Positions 14,231 through 28,181 of a stretch of DNA of 64,000 nt are shown here, in pieces. The stretch's first letter is position 1. Every line of letters begins with the position of its first letter. This stretch comes from Geosiphon pyriformis. Lineage: Eukaryota; Glomeromycota; Glomeromycetes; Archaeosporales; Geosiphonaceae. The notes under the pieces were generated by a model that saw nothing but the letters and a program-made list of their open reading frames with translations, was not told the origin of the DNA and did no database searches. Position numbers and translations under genes: made by a program. The DNA lies in the NCBI GenBank assembly GCA_016748015.1, contig JAAOMT010000703.1:1010445-1074444 (forward strand). Reading direction: 5' to 3'.

Positions 14231-15195
14231 ATTAATGCTCTTATAATTATTTATCACTTCAAATATTCATTGTTTAATTATCCATATGAATTATTTAATT
14301 ATGTTAATTATTAATATAATTTACAAGAATTTACAGATATAACGAAAATGCATTGAAATGTGTAAAAATTAGAAAATAACTAGTATTATTAAAAAATATA
14401 TTTAAAAATCTAATTAATAAAAATAATACTTGAATTCTGAAAATCAAATTTTAAAAATGTAAATTTTTTTTATAAACCTTTTTTTCTTTTTCAATAATGT
14501 AACCACTTAGAAATAATATAAATGCAAAGCAGTTTTTGGCTGTTAAAAAAACATTTTTTTGTTCTTAAATAAAAGTTTTTTTCTATTCAAAATTCTTTTT
14601 AAACAACCAATTAAGATTAGTTTTAATATTTTTTATTATTATTTTAAAAAAATCTTAAAATTTTAATTACAAAGTTATTTTTTTTTAGCAATCTTTTTTA
14701 ATATTGTTCAAATGATTAAAATAACCAAAAAAGTAAAAAAACAATTTTTTATTTCTTTAAAAATACTGTTGTTAATACTAAATTGTTGTTAATTTTATTG
14801 TTAATAAAAGCTGTTAAATTTTTAATAAGTTAATTTATTTCCAAAATATGATAAAATAATAAGTAATAAATTAAATAATAATATATGTTAATTAATAATA
14901 AAAATTATAAAAATAATTTTGTGCTAAATAATAACTTAAATTTTTACTAATAATATTATAATAATTAAAAAGTATTTTTATAATAAATAATACTTAAAAA
15001 TTTTATGTTTGTATTATAAAGAATTAAAATTTTTAAATTATATTTTTACATGTAAATAAGATATTAAAAATTATGTTAAATTATTAATAGAGTTTATTAA
15101 TTATTAATAAGTATTTAATTTTTATTATTTTTGGTTTTATTAATTTTTTTTTTGTATTTTTTAATAATAATTTATATAATATATATATTTAAAAA
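14231..15195. other. Extremely AT-rich spacer, no gene
   Basis: A nearly pure A/T stretch with homopolymer runs and no ORF. It precedes the 5' end of LINE A. It may be an older transposon decayed past recognition, because fully decayed LINE fragments elsewhere in the window have the same texture, but I could not align it to any of them by eye. Confidence 0.5.
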
Positions 15196-15299
15196 ATACT
15201 TTTTTTTTTTATATCCAAAATTTACCAAAAAATTAATTCATTGAAAAGAAGTTTTTAATCATTCAATATAATAAATTCAAACTGTTTTTGTTCAACTAT

Positions 15300-17095
15300 G
15301 AGATTACTATTGGCCTTAATATTGCTGTTATAAAAAAATCTATTGGAAATTTTGGTTTTAATATTGTTAATAAATCTATTTTACTAAGGAAAAAAAATGG
15401 TGTTTTAGAAAATAATATCAATAACAAAAAAGTTTTTATTAAAAAATTAAGTAACTGTTCTTAAAACTTAGATACTAATAATATTATAGAATTTAATAGT
15501 GTTAACATAAAAAAGAAGTGTTTAATAAAGGAAATCAGTTTTGATTATAGTAAAAAAAATGTTTTTAAAAAAATATTCTAATCAGACATCAAAAAATTTG
15601 TAAGTAAAAACCAAGAAAACTTTGAAAAAATCATTAAAAAAAACTAATTTCTTGAGTAATAATAATAATATATTATTAGATGTTTTATTAACTTTTTTTT
15701 CTCTTTTGAATTTAGTAAGTATTATCTATCAGAAAATTATTTACTCTAAATATTGGTTTGGATAAGATGATTGAAAAGTCTTTTTAAGAAAAATTCATAG
15801 TAATTAGGAAATTGTTTTCAAAAATTAATGATTTTAAAGAAGTTTTAACTCCCTCAAAATTTGTTGGAATTATTAAAGTAATATTTACTTCTGAATCAAG
15901 CTTGGCACAGACTTCTGAAAAAACTAGAGATAGAAAAATCTTAATAAATATTGATATTAAAAAATTTACTAAATAGTTAAATTAGGCTGTGATGATAAAA
16001 AAAATCTCAGTTGGTATGTTGACTAAGACTGTATATATAGTGCTATCTAAATTTAAATTAATTAAGTCAATTAAAATACAGTTAGTGAGAATGTGGCAAA
16101 AAGCTATAATAAAATTCAACCAACCTAATTAGACTAATCTAATTACAACAAAATAGTATATTTTATTTAGAAAAAATACTATATAAGTTATTAAAACAGA
16201 TAAAAACAAAGAATTATAAAATATGAAAAACAGTTACAGAGTATTGCTTTACACTTTTTTAGTAAGAATAAATGCTCATAATAGCTGGAATTTTATTGAA
16301 TTAATTAGTAGAAAAATGTGTATTATTAATTATTATTTAGTTATATATATTAAAATCAGATATATGATTATTTGTTTTGACTTTTTTGAGTTATTAAATA
16401 CTGTTATAAAAATCACACCAGTACTAAAAGGCATCAATCTACACTAATCTTATTTAAACTCTGCTAAAATATAAGAATTTAGGCTATATGTTATTAAGCT
16501 ATACTATAAATAGGAATGTTTCTTCTAATAAATTACTTTATAAAGTGTTTTTTAAAGCAGATAAAAGCAAACTGGCTGCCATTTATGTCAAGCAATTAGC
16601 TTTTATAGCTCATCCAATGTTTTTTGGTGGCATTTTTTGAACAAAAATTGTTAATAAATCTTTGTTTTTTTTTTTTCAATGTAAAATAATTCTTCAAATC
16701 TTGGCTTATCTTTGAAGATAAAATCTTTTCTGCTTGTTTCAAAAAAAGTAAATAACAGATTTACTACTCTTGAATGCAGTCTTACTAGTCTTGCAAAACA
16801 AATTAGTAAGCTGATTAAGAGGTTGGACACATTTAGGCCAATGGTTTTTTAGTTTAATTTTAAATATTAGCTATTAGTAATTCTATTATTACAGAATTAA
16901 AAAACAGATATAATAATAAATAAGAATTTGGGTATAATTATTAGTAGTAAAACTATTGTAGAAGCAGTATTTTTGAATCAGTTAGTAATTTCTAAGTTAA
17001 AAGACAGTTTAAAAAGTCTCTTAAATATAGTTTTAGGCTTTTTAGCCAAAACAAATAATGCTAGTTTGAGTTTGGAATCACATTTTTCTTAATAA
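15300..17095 (+). pseudogene. LINE A ORF1 remnant
   Basis: Decayed ORF1 of LINE A. It aligns with E ORF1 from the TTTTTGTTC start region, through the segment E reads as SSKFGGIIWATFTSEE (A: 15854-15895, still legible), to the end before ORF2. Many stops and frame breaks are present. The fragment at 16223-16447 (HNSWNFIELISRKMCIIN) corresponds to E HDLWNFIGFIGGKTCFIN. It cannot encode a working protein. Confidence 0.65.
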
Positions 17096-18461
17096 CCAGT
17101 CTTGTTTAGATAATTACTATGTGTAATATTTGAGATATTAATGTTTTTATTAAGCAAAAAAATATTATTTATTAACACAAAAATATTAAATATTTGATTT
17201 TGATTATTACAGTAACTAAGTTAAAATCTAATTGCAGGCCTTAAATAATAAACAAATTTGATAGAATTTGGATTTTTGCTTTGGAACTGAATAAAATCTT
17301 TTTAAGTGTTGGTATAGCAAGAATTATGAATGTTTTTCTGGCCTATTATATGGCCAAAATCAAAAAAGTCTTAAGCTCTTTGATTTTAGTTCAAATACTT
17401 TTTAAAAATAAGCTTTTGGTTACAGTTTTGGGCTTGTATATATGTGCTTTTACAACAACATAAGCTGAGCAAACAGTAAAAATAAATCCAATTGTTGTTG
17501 GGACTGTAAATTCTAGTTTTTTTGTAATTATTGATAGAGATTTCAATAAAAATAATTCTGAAAAGAATTTAAGCTATAGATTATATTTAGATTTAGATTT
17601 AATCAATGTTTTTAGAGGTTAGTTTTTGTTTAAGATACTTATATAAAGCAATTTAAAAAAGGCTGCAAAAATTATTAACTATTTGTTTATAAGTGAAAAT
17701 CTTTTATTTTTAGTAGTTAAACATATAATAGTTGATATTTTTAAGTTTTTTAACATAAACCACAAAGCTGTTTTGGTTTCAGTTAGACTAAAAAGTTTAT
17801 TAAATATACAAATAGACATTATTCAAAAGCTGGCTAATAAAAATCATTAAGGATTTAAAATCAAAGACATAAATAACTCTAAATAGGCTGGCTTTAAAGA
17901 TTACTTATTATCTTTACTTTTTTTGGTATAAGATAAGTTCATTAATGTCAATAGCAATAATAATTTAGATGCAATATGGAAAATTTTAAGAAATATAATA
18001 TTAGATTTGACAAAAAAGGTGTTTTTTAAACAATAATACAATAAAACAAAATATTTTTCTAATAAACAGTTATTAAGATTTTATAAGTTGGTATTAATAA
18101 CTGCTAAGTTTGCTAAAGTTTTAAGTATTGGAGATAATATATGATCTGATTATTTTTTATAAGTTTGACTGATTACTGATTATAAAAGAGTCTTGAAAAT
18201 TCAAAGCTTGGTTTAGAATAATATAAGATTAAATAACATTTTTTGTAACTTGTTAAGGATCAAAAAAGAGTATCTTAAGTTTAAGTTATATAAGTCAAAA
18301 GTTACTAAAACTATAGTCATCAATATTACAATAAAGAAAAAAATAAAAATTTTTTGCTCAAATAATAGAAGACTGAATCAGAAAACAGAAAATTTCAGAG
18401 TTTGTTTCTAAAATTTGGATGAATTAATATACTTCTTTAAAGTATATAAATAATTAGATAT
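17096..18461 (+). pseudogene. LINE A ORF2 remnant, endonuclease part
   Basis: Decayed endonuclease and linker of ORF2. The segment at 17281-17463 matches the endonuclease middle (KNKLLVTVLGLYICA against E KNKLSVSILGLYADA). Near 17523 VIIDRDFNKN matches the GDFN motif of the family. Near 17970 it keeps a Trp codon (DAIWKIL) where E has TGA and B has TAG, which shows that Trp was ancestral there. It is cut at 18461 by a solo LTR. Confidence 0.65.
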
Positions 18462-19275
18462 TATTATTCTTAAAATATAGAAATTATATATTAGTATACA
18501 AATTAGCCAATTAGAATAAAATGCAGTAAAAGTGAAATTCCAAGATTTCTTTTAAAGGAATTGTAGGATTTCAGAATTACAGAATTCCAGTAAAAGAAAT
18601 TGCAAGATTCCAGAATTCCAGAATTCTTAGTTAAGGAATTGAAAAATTTAAGGAATCTTATATAACAAAAATTATGTATATATAGTGGTAGTATTAGAAA
18701 CAGAAAGAGTAGAATCTTCAAGTTAAAATTTTTAGTTTTAGAACCTCAAGTTCTAAAATTCTATATTAATAAAATACTTATTTCAAAAAAATCATAATTT
18801 ACTGTTCATTATTAACACTTTATGTTAATATCAATTAATACTTAACTATACTGGACCAATAGCTCTTAATTATGACTATTGACAAAATACTAACTCTTTT
18901 TTGTCTTGACTTATTTTCTTTATTTTCTTTTTTTTTTCTTTTTTTTTTTTGTTTTGTTATTATTTACTAATTGATTAAAGATTAATGCACAGAGTTATTG
19001 ATGTCAAAATGACTGGTAAAAAACCTAAAAATAAGGGTAGAACACTTAAGAATTAAGAATAGCTTACCAGAAGAATTACTGGCTATTATGCTGAGAAAAA
19101 AATTTGATAGAATTGCAATTTTGAAAAGCAACAGATAAAACAACACTTGAATCTCTGTCTATTATACAAAGAACTCAACCAAAACCTTCAGATATCACCA
19201 ATTATTTTAAGTTATTGAGCACCAAGTTACAGATTTGTTATTTGTTTTAACACCTCAAATAATTACTGGTAATAG
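18462..19275 (+). mobile_element. Solo LTR of the Gypsy family inside LINE A
   Basis: The block starts with the family's LTR head (TATTATTC..., with AGCCAATTAG nearby), carries the GAATTCCAG-type repeats, the TATGTATATATAG TATA region and the tail ending CAAATAATTACTGGTAATA. It aligns along its whole length with the LTRs of the Gypsy elements at 19427 and 53551. LINE A RT coding sequence resumes immediately after it, with no internal Gypsy sequence, so it is a solo LTR left by LTR-LTR recombination. The target duplication could not be resolved. Confidence 0.75.
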
Positions 19276-19426
19276 TATTTTCTAAAATAATAAACACTAT
19301 TAATTATAAAAAGTTAAGTTGGGTAATTAAGGAGTTATTAAATAAAAAAACTGTTGGTTTAAGTAGCATATTTAATAAATTATGAAAGCATTATAGAAAT
19401 GATATTCTAAGATATCTGCTAAATAT

Positions 19427-20216
19427 TATTATTTATAGAAATTAGAAATTATAATAAATAGATAAAATAGCTAATCAGAAATAATTATAGTAAAAAGAGG
19501 AATTGCAGAATTTCAAAATTCCAAAATTTTTTTTAAATAAATTGAAAGATTTTAAAAAATCTTGTATAATATAAATTATGTATATATAATAAGAATATTA
19601 GAAGCAAAAAAGACAATTCAGTTCAGAACAACAATATCTTTTTCTTCAAAAAATAATTTTTTACAATTTGAAATAAAATTATACTTATATTAATAAAACA
19701 TTTATTATTACCCAAATTTATATTATCATTACTTAATTAAAAAAATATTAATTTATTCTATATTATCAACATTCTATATTGATAAAATCTAATATTTAAC
19801 TATACTGAATCAATAACTTTTGATTATAGCTATTAATAAAATACTAATTTTTTATTTTTTTTCTTATTTTTTTTTGTTTTCTTTTATTTTGTTTTCTTTG
19901 TTGTTTATTAATTGATTAAGAGAATAAGTACTAAGTAATTGACATTAAAAATAATCTGGTAAAAAACCCAAGAACAAAAATAAAAATTTAAAGATAGCTT
20001 ATCAGAAAAACATAACTGCCAAAATAAACTGGCCATTATACTGAAAAAAAAATTTACAGAATAAAACCATCAATTAAATCCCTATTTATTATACAAAGAA
20101 CTCAACCAAAATCTTCAGACTTTAAAACCTTCAAAAATTAGCAATATTTCTAGCTATTGAACAGTAAGTTATGAGTTTGTTATTTGTTTTAACATCTCAA
20201 ATAATTACTTATAACA
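19427..20216 (+). repeat. 5' LTR of the old Gypsy element
   Basis: Begins TATTATTTATAGAAATT and ends TATAACA, the same ends as the LTRs of element F. A TATGTATATATAATAAG block corresponds to the F TATA region. It is followed by a decayed version of the F primer-binding region. Confidence 0.75.
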
Positions 20217-20280
20217 TTTAATACTTCTTGTAAAGTATAATTTAACAGAAAATCAGCACCAATATCAACTATCTGGAAAA

Positions 20281-23130
20281 ATGGCAGACCAAAAAATCAT
20301 AAAAGAAAATTATTTAGAATTTATGAAATCTTTATTTCAATATTATCAAACTCATTTTAGATTAACAAATAACTATTAGTTAGCAAAATTAGCTTTTAAC
20401 TTTTATGTTAACAAAAAAATTAAATTCTACTTGAGAAACCAAAGAGATTCAAAAGCCATACTTAAAAATTTCTATAGTAAATTACTCTAAAGTACTATGT
20501 TTTTACAAAATTTTTTGTTTATTCTACTAATTACAGAGATAAATTAAAAAATTAAGAATTATATTTAGCAAAGATTTCCTATTATTTTTGCAAACAAAAA
20601 TAAAAAAAAGTTACAAACTTTAATAAAAACACCAAGGAAAATACAACTGTTTAATTGAAAAAAACCAAGAGTTATTCCACTTATACATCTATTTTATTAT
20701 TATATATTAGGAAATACTATACACATATTATCTAAATCTATATTACTATTAACTGCAAAAACATTATTATTCAAAGTACTATTTCAAAATAATTAAAAAA
20801 AAGCCAAACTATTAAAAACTTATGACAATTTCTTTGAAAATTTTAAATTATAATTAACAATTTTATTAAAATTTAATTACTGCCATCTTAACCAAATTTC
20901 GGATCTACCAATTATTAGAAAAACACCAATTTAGAAAAAAAAAACAGTAATTAGGAAAATAATAATCAAAACCCAATTTTAATTAATCCAAAAATTATAA
21001 TTCTGATTGTTCAAATCCAGCCAAATCTGAACAATTCAAATTCAGCTTCTATTTTTTTACAAAACTTATCTTCAGTTATTCCAATTAATTAACTGCTAAT
21101 AGCACCAATAGCCACATAGCAACAATCACAACAACAATTACTACTTGTACCAATAATCTATATATCAATTATAAAACTTGAGAAATTTACTGACAAAGAA
21201 AACAACATTCAAACATAGCTAAACAATATAACAAAAGTTATTACAACCAATAAATAAAATGATGTCAAAGCATTTTAAACTATCTTATACTTTTTCCAAA
21301 ATATTACCAACTTATGATACTAGAATTTTATAAACAAACTCCAAGATTTTAATGCATTTAAAACCATGTTTTTATAGTATTTTAATGATAATAACAGCAT
21401 CAATTACTTGTTAATTAGCTTTACTATTATCAAACAAGGTAATATTAAAGCAGTTACTACTTGTTTAGAATATTTCTATAGAAATCTGCACCAAATCCAA
21501 GCAATCAATATTAACTACTTTATTGTACTACAGATTTTAAATTAATTCATTTACAGACTATATAGCAGTTTGTTACAACAAGTATGCCTAATGCATTCAA
21601 ATATTCTCTAAAACACAGTTATATACACCAAAAATTTTAAATTAGCCAAACTTAAAGCCAACTATGTGTAAATTGTAAATCTAGTTATAAATAAATTATT
21701 TAAATTAAATTCTAAACTAAAACAATTTAGTAACTCTATTAACCAGAAATTAAAAAAATACTTAATTAATAATTAAGCCATATATTAGTTTTCTCAATAT
21801 TACAACAATTCAAAAAGTTCAAGTTAATTTCAAAATTAACCACATCTATTATTATCATTATTAAATCAATTGTAATAACAAAAAATATGTAATTGGTATT
21901 ATTATGATAAACAAAATCATCTAAAAGCAGATTGCTGTTCCAAATCTAATAATTCACAATCAAAAAACCAATATAGAAGCCTTAATTACAGATTTTAAAT
22001 TCAGAACTATGCTAATAATTTATTATTAGAATCATACTAATCTTATTATATACCAATAATATAACAACTTATATATGTACTTCTAATGTATTAAACTTTA
22101 GCACCAGTAATCTATCAGCTACAGTCATAAGCAATTTATCAATCTTAATAAATTCAAATACTACTTTAATATATTATGTCAATATCAACCAAAAACCAAA
22201 AACCAAAAATTATATACATCTAACAAAACTAAAAATCAGTAATGATAATACACCAACTAATTTTTAGTTTATTAAACCAGCTATTAAAATCACACCAGTA
22301 GAATTCAAGAAGTAAATACACCTAAAACTATTTAAATCTATTAGTAATCCCAGAAATTATAACACTTAAATTACTAGAAATTAATCTAATACCACTTATT
22401 AACAACATCTTACTAACAACTATTACAGAAGACAAATTATTAGTTATTATCTTCTCATTTAAATTAAAAGATTAATCAAAAACCCTATTATTTAATAGAG
22501 CCATTTTTGATACCAAACTAATCATTACTATATATACTAATACTAAAGTTAATAACCACCCTATTAAACTAATTCTTAATAATAATTTAACAAACAGCAT
22601 TATTACACAACAACTTATGAACCAATTAAATTATCAAGTTAATTGTATTGCCAGTGCCAAAATTATCACTGCTAATAGAACCATTAAGATTCTTATCAAT
22701 GAAATTAACAACTTTTTTTTTGAAGTTAACAGCATCATCACACTTATCCAAGTTCTTGTTATAAAAACCACACAATACCAAGCTCTTATTGATAATAACT
22801 GGGTGTTCAAAACCAATACTGTGCTTAATTAAAATACTTAAGAACTATAGCATAGTCAAAATAGTTAGCATACTTGTATATCAACTATCTGCAGTCACTT
22901 TAAAACAACTCAATTACAACCACTAATAGAATTTAAGGAAGAAATAAACAAATTTATCTAAGAAGCCTATTAAGTTTTATGGACTAATGACAATTACAAT
23001 AAACTACCACCAATTTTATTCTAAAATAACAAAGAAAAAAAAAAGAAAAAGATAAATCTTAAGTTACTATCTCCACAAAAAAAACAAATAACAGTTGGCA
23101 TATTTTATATTTAGCAAAACCAAAAAAAAA
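20281..23130 (+). pseudogene. Old Gypsy gag-protease remnant
   Basis: Starts with an ATG in the context AAAAATGGCAGAC, where the better-preserved element F has GTG. It follows F Gag colinearly (ASKLINSI-type gag core near 21290-21700, zinc knuckle region near 21888) and the protease, where the active-site Asp-Ser-Gly reads Asn-rich (near 22580). Frames are broken by stops and indels. Confidence 0.6.
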
Positions 23131-26100
23131 TTACTTTATATTTTTCTCAGATATATCAATTGTAAAAAAAAGCTTTTTTTCATAAAAGCTTAAATATTGT
23201 CTAAAAAAAATTATTACATATATATCTGTTACTATTGTAAAATATGGCACAAAAAATGTTTTGGTTATTCAAAATAACAAGAAAAGTAGAACAATAAACT
23301 ATGTTTTGCTTGTAAGGAAACACTATTCAACAAAAAAATATGAAATAATATTTCTAATTAAAGAGGAACATACAATATATTATGTTAATACATAATTCTT
23401 ATAAGTAACTGAATAAGTTAAAAAATGTTTTTTAATGCTACATAGAACCAAGTACTTTTATACTTAGATAGTTATCCATACAATAAAGACAAAATCTGAA
23501 AAATAACAAGTACCAAAGTCAAAAACATTTTATCTAATAAAATATTAGTAATTAAAAACAACTTATCAAAATTTGTTAAAACCATTTTTATTCCAAATTC
23601 AGGCATCTTTGTTAAAATTCCGAGTAATTCAGAACAATTCCATGAACACTACCAAGATTTAAGATTTACTTAAGAAGAATAAAAACAGTATTTAGAATAA
23701 TTAAATGTTAGACTCTATAAATATTGTCTAATTTTCAATAACTTCAAATATTGTAATAATTGTAATTTTATTTACAATATACTATCACATATAATCTATT
23801 CAATTTCTAAAAAAAAAAAACCAATTATCAGCTATATTTTGAAATCAAAATCAAAATTCAATCACAATTCAGACTTTAATAATAATAATAACAATAGTTC
23901 TAATTCTATTTATAATAACAACTACAATAATAACAATTTAAACTCTAATTATAATTTTGAACAATATATTGTGCTCTCAAATTTTTTAATAAAGCAAAAA
24001 CTTAAATGGTTCAGCAATAATAATGAAGATATTATATTAGAATGCATACATAATATTAATTCAGAGTTTAATCTCAAATACTCAGAAAAAACTGTCATTA
24101 AATTAGAATCTCATTTGCATACCAGCATAAATTTAAAAATAACACTGGAAATTTCAACAACAATGATGGTTTAATTAGTGTTTAAATCTAGTTTAATGAA
24201 AAAAAAGATCAATATTAGAAAGGAATAATTGATGCAAAATATGTAAGAAATATTATTGTAATGCTATAAAACAAATCTGAAAAAACATATACTATTAAAT
24301 CAAATAAAAAAATAACATTGGCAATATTTCTACTTCTGATAAAAATATCTTAATTAATATTAATAAAAATAAAGAAAAAGTTAGAGATTATAGCAAAAAG
24401 AATAAATAGATTTGGATCCATGAATAGAATAGAGGTATCTGTTAATATAGTATAAAAAAAACAATTGATTAGAAAAAAATTATCTCCATCAATTAATTAA
24501 TTTTTATTTTACTATATAACCAATATATATTAATTATAAAGAAGAAAGTAAAGAATTAACCTCAAATTTTTGAAGTAAAACTTATCATTTGTAAATTAGG
24601 AAAGATTGCCATTATCAATTTTTACATACTAATCAAAAACCATAAACATATTAAAATTCTAATATATAATATAATTGAAGACTTAATTAAAATACTAAAC
24701 AGAACTACTATCAGATACTTAAACATTGAAGTTGAAAATCAAGCACCAATTATTATTTTAGATTTTCCACAACTTTGTGAATATGTAGATATTACATTAC
24801 AAACAATTTACAAACAAAAAAAATATTATTTGCTATAATTAAAACAATTGGAACAAATGAATTTAAGAAACTTAGACTTACTTTAATATATACAATTTAA
24901 GCTACTATTCAATAATTTTATTAATATCTTTGCAAATAAAAATGAATTTGGCAGAACTAATATTATTTAGCATCAGATTAAAATTGGAAATACAATATTA
25001 ATAAAACAAAGAGCATATCAAGTACTACTTATTAGTCATAAAATTATTTATTAAGAAATCAACTAAATATTAAATAATGGGATAATTCAATTATCAATGA
25101 ATTCATAGTTATTATCAGTAATACTTATTCAGAAGAAGAATAAAAAGATCTGCTTTTGTGTATATTATAGAAAACTCAATAATATTATTTATGGAAACAG
25201 TTATTCAACTTCATAGATTTAAAATTATTTAATGTTTTTGGAGAAAAAAAATAGTTTTTTATATTAGATTTAAATAATAATTACTAATAAGTAACCATGA
25301 AGTTAGTTTACAAGAAAAAAACAGTATTTACTACAAAAAAAAAACTTTGAATTTGATATTATGTCTTTTGACTTAACTAATATTCTAATTACTTTCTAAT
25401 AATTAATAAAAATTGTATATATTGAATTATTATAAAAATTGGTAATAGTCTATTTAAATAAGACCAATATGTTTTTTAAAACATTTGATAATTACTTTTA
25501 TTATCTTTAGCAAGTGTTTAAAAAACTAAAAAAAGCAGAACTAAAGTTGAATACTACCAAATATTTTTTTGGAAAAATTGAACTCAAGTTTTTGAAACAT
25601 ATTATAAACAAAGACAATATTAAAACAAATTCAAACAAAATTGAAATAGTTAAAAACTTTCTAATACTAATAAACTTAACAGAACTAAAAGCATTTTTGG
25701 AATTTGTTAAATAGTATTACTGCTTTATTCAAAACTTCTTTAAACTGGCTCAACCATTCTATTAACTTCAAGCAAAAAACATCAAATACAAATAGACTAA
25801 AACTCAACAAAAAGTTTTTGATATCTTAAGAAAAAAGCTTATTTAAGCTTTAATATTAATCTATCTAGATTATAGCAAGTTATTTATTATTACTATCAAT
25901 GTATTTAGTTAAGTATTAGAAGCTATATTGTCACAAAAAAAAGCAGATAAATGAAAACATCTAATAATATATGCTAGTTAAAGTTTGAATCTAATTGAAA
26001 AAAACTATAATATACTAATATTGTAACTCTTAGCTATCTATTGAGCTGTTATAAAATAAAAAAAATACTTGAGTCAAAAGTTTAAAGTGTATACTAATTA

Positions 26101-27800
26101 CAAGAGATTGATATTAATTTAGAAACAAAAATTTGGAAATAATTATTATACCAGATAGAAAATAAAACTCTTATTATTTAATTATACAATACACTATAAA
26201 AAAGAAAAAAAAATAGAAATGCTAATGAATTATTATAAATAAGACAAATCTAAAAACATTTTAACCCAAAAATATAACAAAAAATGAATACACAAAAATA
26301 CCAACAATTTTAACATTATATTAATACTCAATAGTTTAAAGAAAAATTATCTCAAAAAAAACAAAACTACATAAAACAACAATCAAAATATTTTATTGGT
26401 TACCAAAATATACTATATCAAAAAAACAGATTAACTACCCAGAATAATTACAAAACCAAAAAAAAAACAATATTGTTTAATATATATTCAAATCCAACTA
26501 CAAAACATTTTTATAAAAAAACAATCATAGAAAAAACCAGAACAAATAGAATTTGTTTATATTATCAGTATTATTTGCTTATTAAACAATAAAACAAAAT
26601 ACTATATAATTGAATTAGTCTATAATAGAACAGTCATAATACCAATTAAAATAGATATTAATACATATTCAACTAAACCAATAATAAAAGCCAACTTCTA
26701 AGAAATACTGCTAAGAAGAATATATGACTTAATAAAAATTCTAGAAAATAAAAGATAAAGAACAGTTAATAATATATAAAAGTTACAAGCAAAACAAAAA
26801 AAATAACATAACAACCAGTTAATAAATAAACTAGTCGAATTCAAGATTAGAAACAAAGTATTTTTATATTATATCAAAGTAAAAAACAATAATGTAAAAA
26901 ATTTGATCCCAAATAGAACAGTTTATTTTATATTAAAAAAATTTTGGGAAATAAAACATACAAGTTAAGATGAAATAACAAAATTTTAGTCAAAGCAGTA
27001 TATGGTAATTAACTAAAACTATACTATAATATAGTATTATTATTTACCAATAATATTTCACAATTAGAAGTACAATAAATACTAATTAAACCAGATGAGA
27101 TTTCATAAGATCTAAAACCAATCATAATTATTAAAACAAACATGTTAAATTAATTGATTAGAACAGTATATAAAAAATTAAAACATATGATAAAAACAAT
27201 AATAAAGATAGAAATTACTAATAATATTTACTTACTTATACAACAACTCTTACAACTTATCTAATATTAGAATACAAGTCTTAAAGTTACTATTAACAAA
27301 CAAACAATACAATATAAAGACAAAAAAGTAATTTAAAAATCTCAAAGTAAAAAACAATATCTCAAATATCATATTTTTAAAAATCCAGTAGACAAAATAA
27401 TGGAAAAAGTAGAAAAAATATTAAAAACTCCAAAAATATTAATATCAGATAAAAAATTTGTTTAAAAAATTAAAATCAATAAATATAACAAATTCCTAAA
27501 AACTTTTATTACTATCAATTAGAACAAAAACTAAATATTCAGAACTTATATATAGATAAAACTAAAAAGATATTTAATTCAATTATAGTACAACAAATTA
27601 AATAAGTTATAGGAAAAAACAATTTACTTACATATAAAAAAATTATCTACTGACTATAAATGAGATTTCAAAACCAGTTAAAAATATTGCTATACTTAAA
27701 AATAAGTACAGTAACTATTAATTAACTAAGAAAATTAACCAATGCTTAATTTAAAAAATTGCAGACTAGAATTACAAAAGCAATTCTTAAAAAAAAGTTA
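23130..27800 (+). pseudogene. Old Gypsy pol remnant (Cys-rich, dUTPase, RT, RNase H, partial integrase)
   Basis: Decayed pol colinear with element F. The Cys-rich module near 23150-23340 still shows a C-x2-C pair and CFAC. The dUTPase motif 3 at 24222-24250 reads GIIDAKYVRNI and keeps the catalytic Asp (24231-24233) that F has lost. The RT thumb is seen at 25514-25714 (TELKAFLEFVK against F TELKSFLGFTS). Sequence jumps from the H2C2 region straight to the part after the integrase core at about 26545, so roughly 490 bases of the D,D,E core are missing. Many stops mark it as dead. Confidence 0.7.
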
Positions 27801-28100
27801 TAGAGTTAATTTAAGAAAGAGATTTAGAAGATTTAAAAAATCTTAATAAAGTTTAATATTAAAAAAAAATATATTATTATTCATAAAAATTAATAATTAT
27901 AATAAATAAATAAAATAGCCAATCAAAAATAGACATAGTAAAAAAAAAAATACTAGGATTTTTTTTGAGAAATTACAGAATTCTAAAATTCTAGAGTTTT
28001 AGAATTTTTTTCAAGAAATTGCAGAATTTCAAAATTTCAAAATTTCAAAATTTTTTTTAAAGAAATTAAAAGATTTCAAAAAATCTCATTTAACATAAAT

Positions 28101-28112
28101 TATATATATAAT
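28101..28112 (+). repeat. Left target duplication of LINE E (approximate)
   Basis: TATATATATAAT-like sequence before the LINE E 5' hairpin. The matching copy follows the A tail at about 34894-34907. Exact edges are blurred by TA repeats. Confidence 0.5.
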
Positions 28113-28181
28113 ATAAAAAAAAACTTCTTTCTCTCCTACTTCCCAAAGTTCTAAAAAAGTACATATTTTGAAAGAAGTTTT

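Noticed and set aside
18503-18721. Minus-strand 72-codon hydrophobic reading frame.
   Set aside because: It is antisense to the solo LTR and has no counterpart in the other LTR copies.
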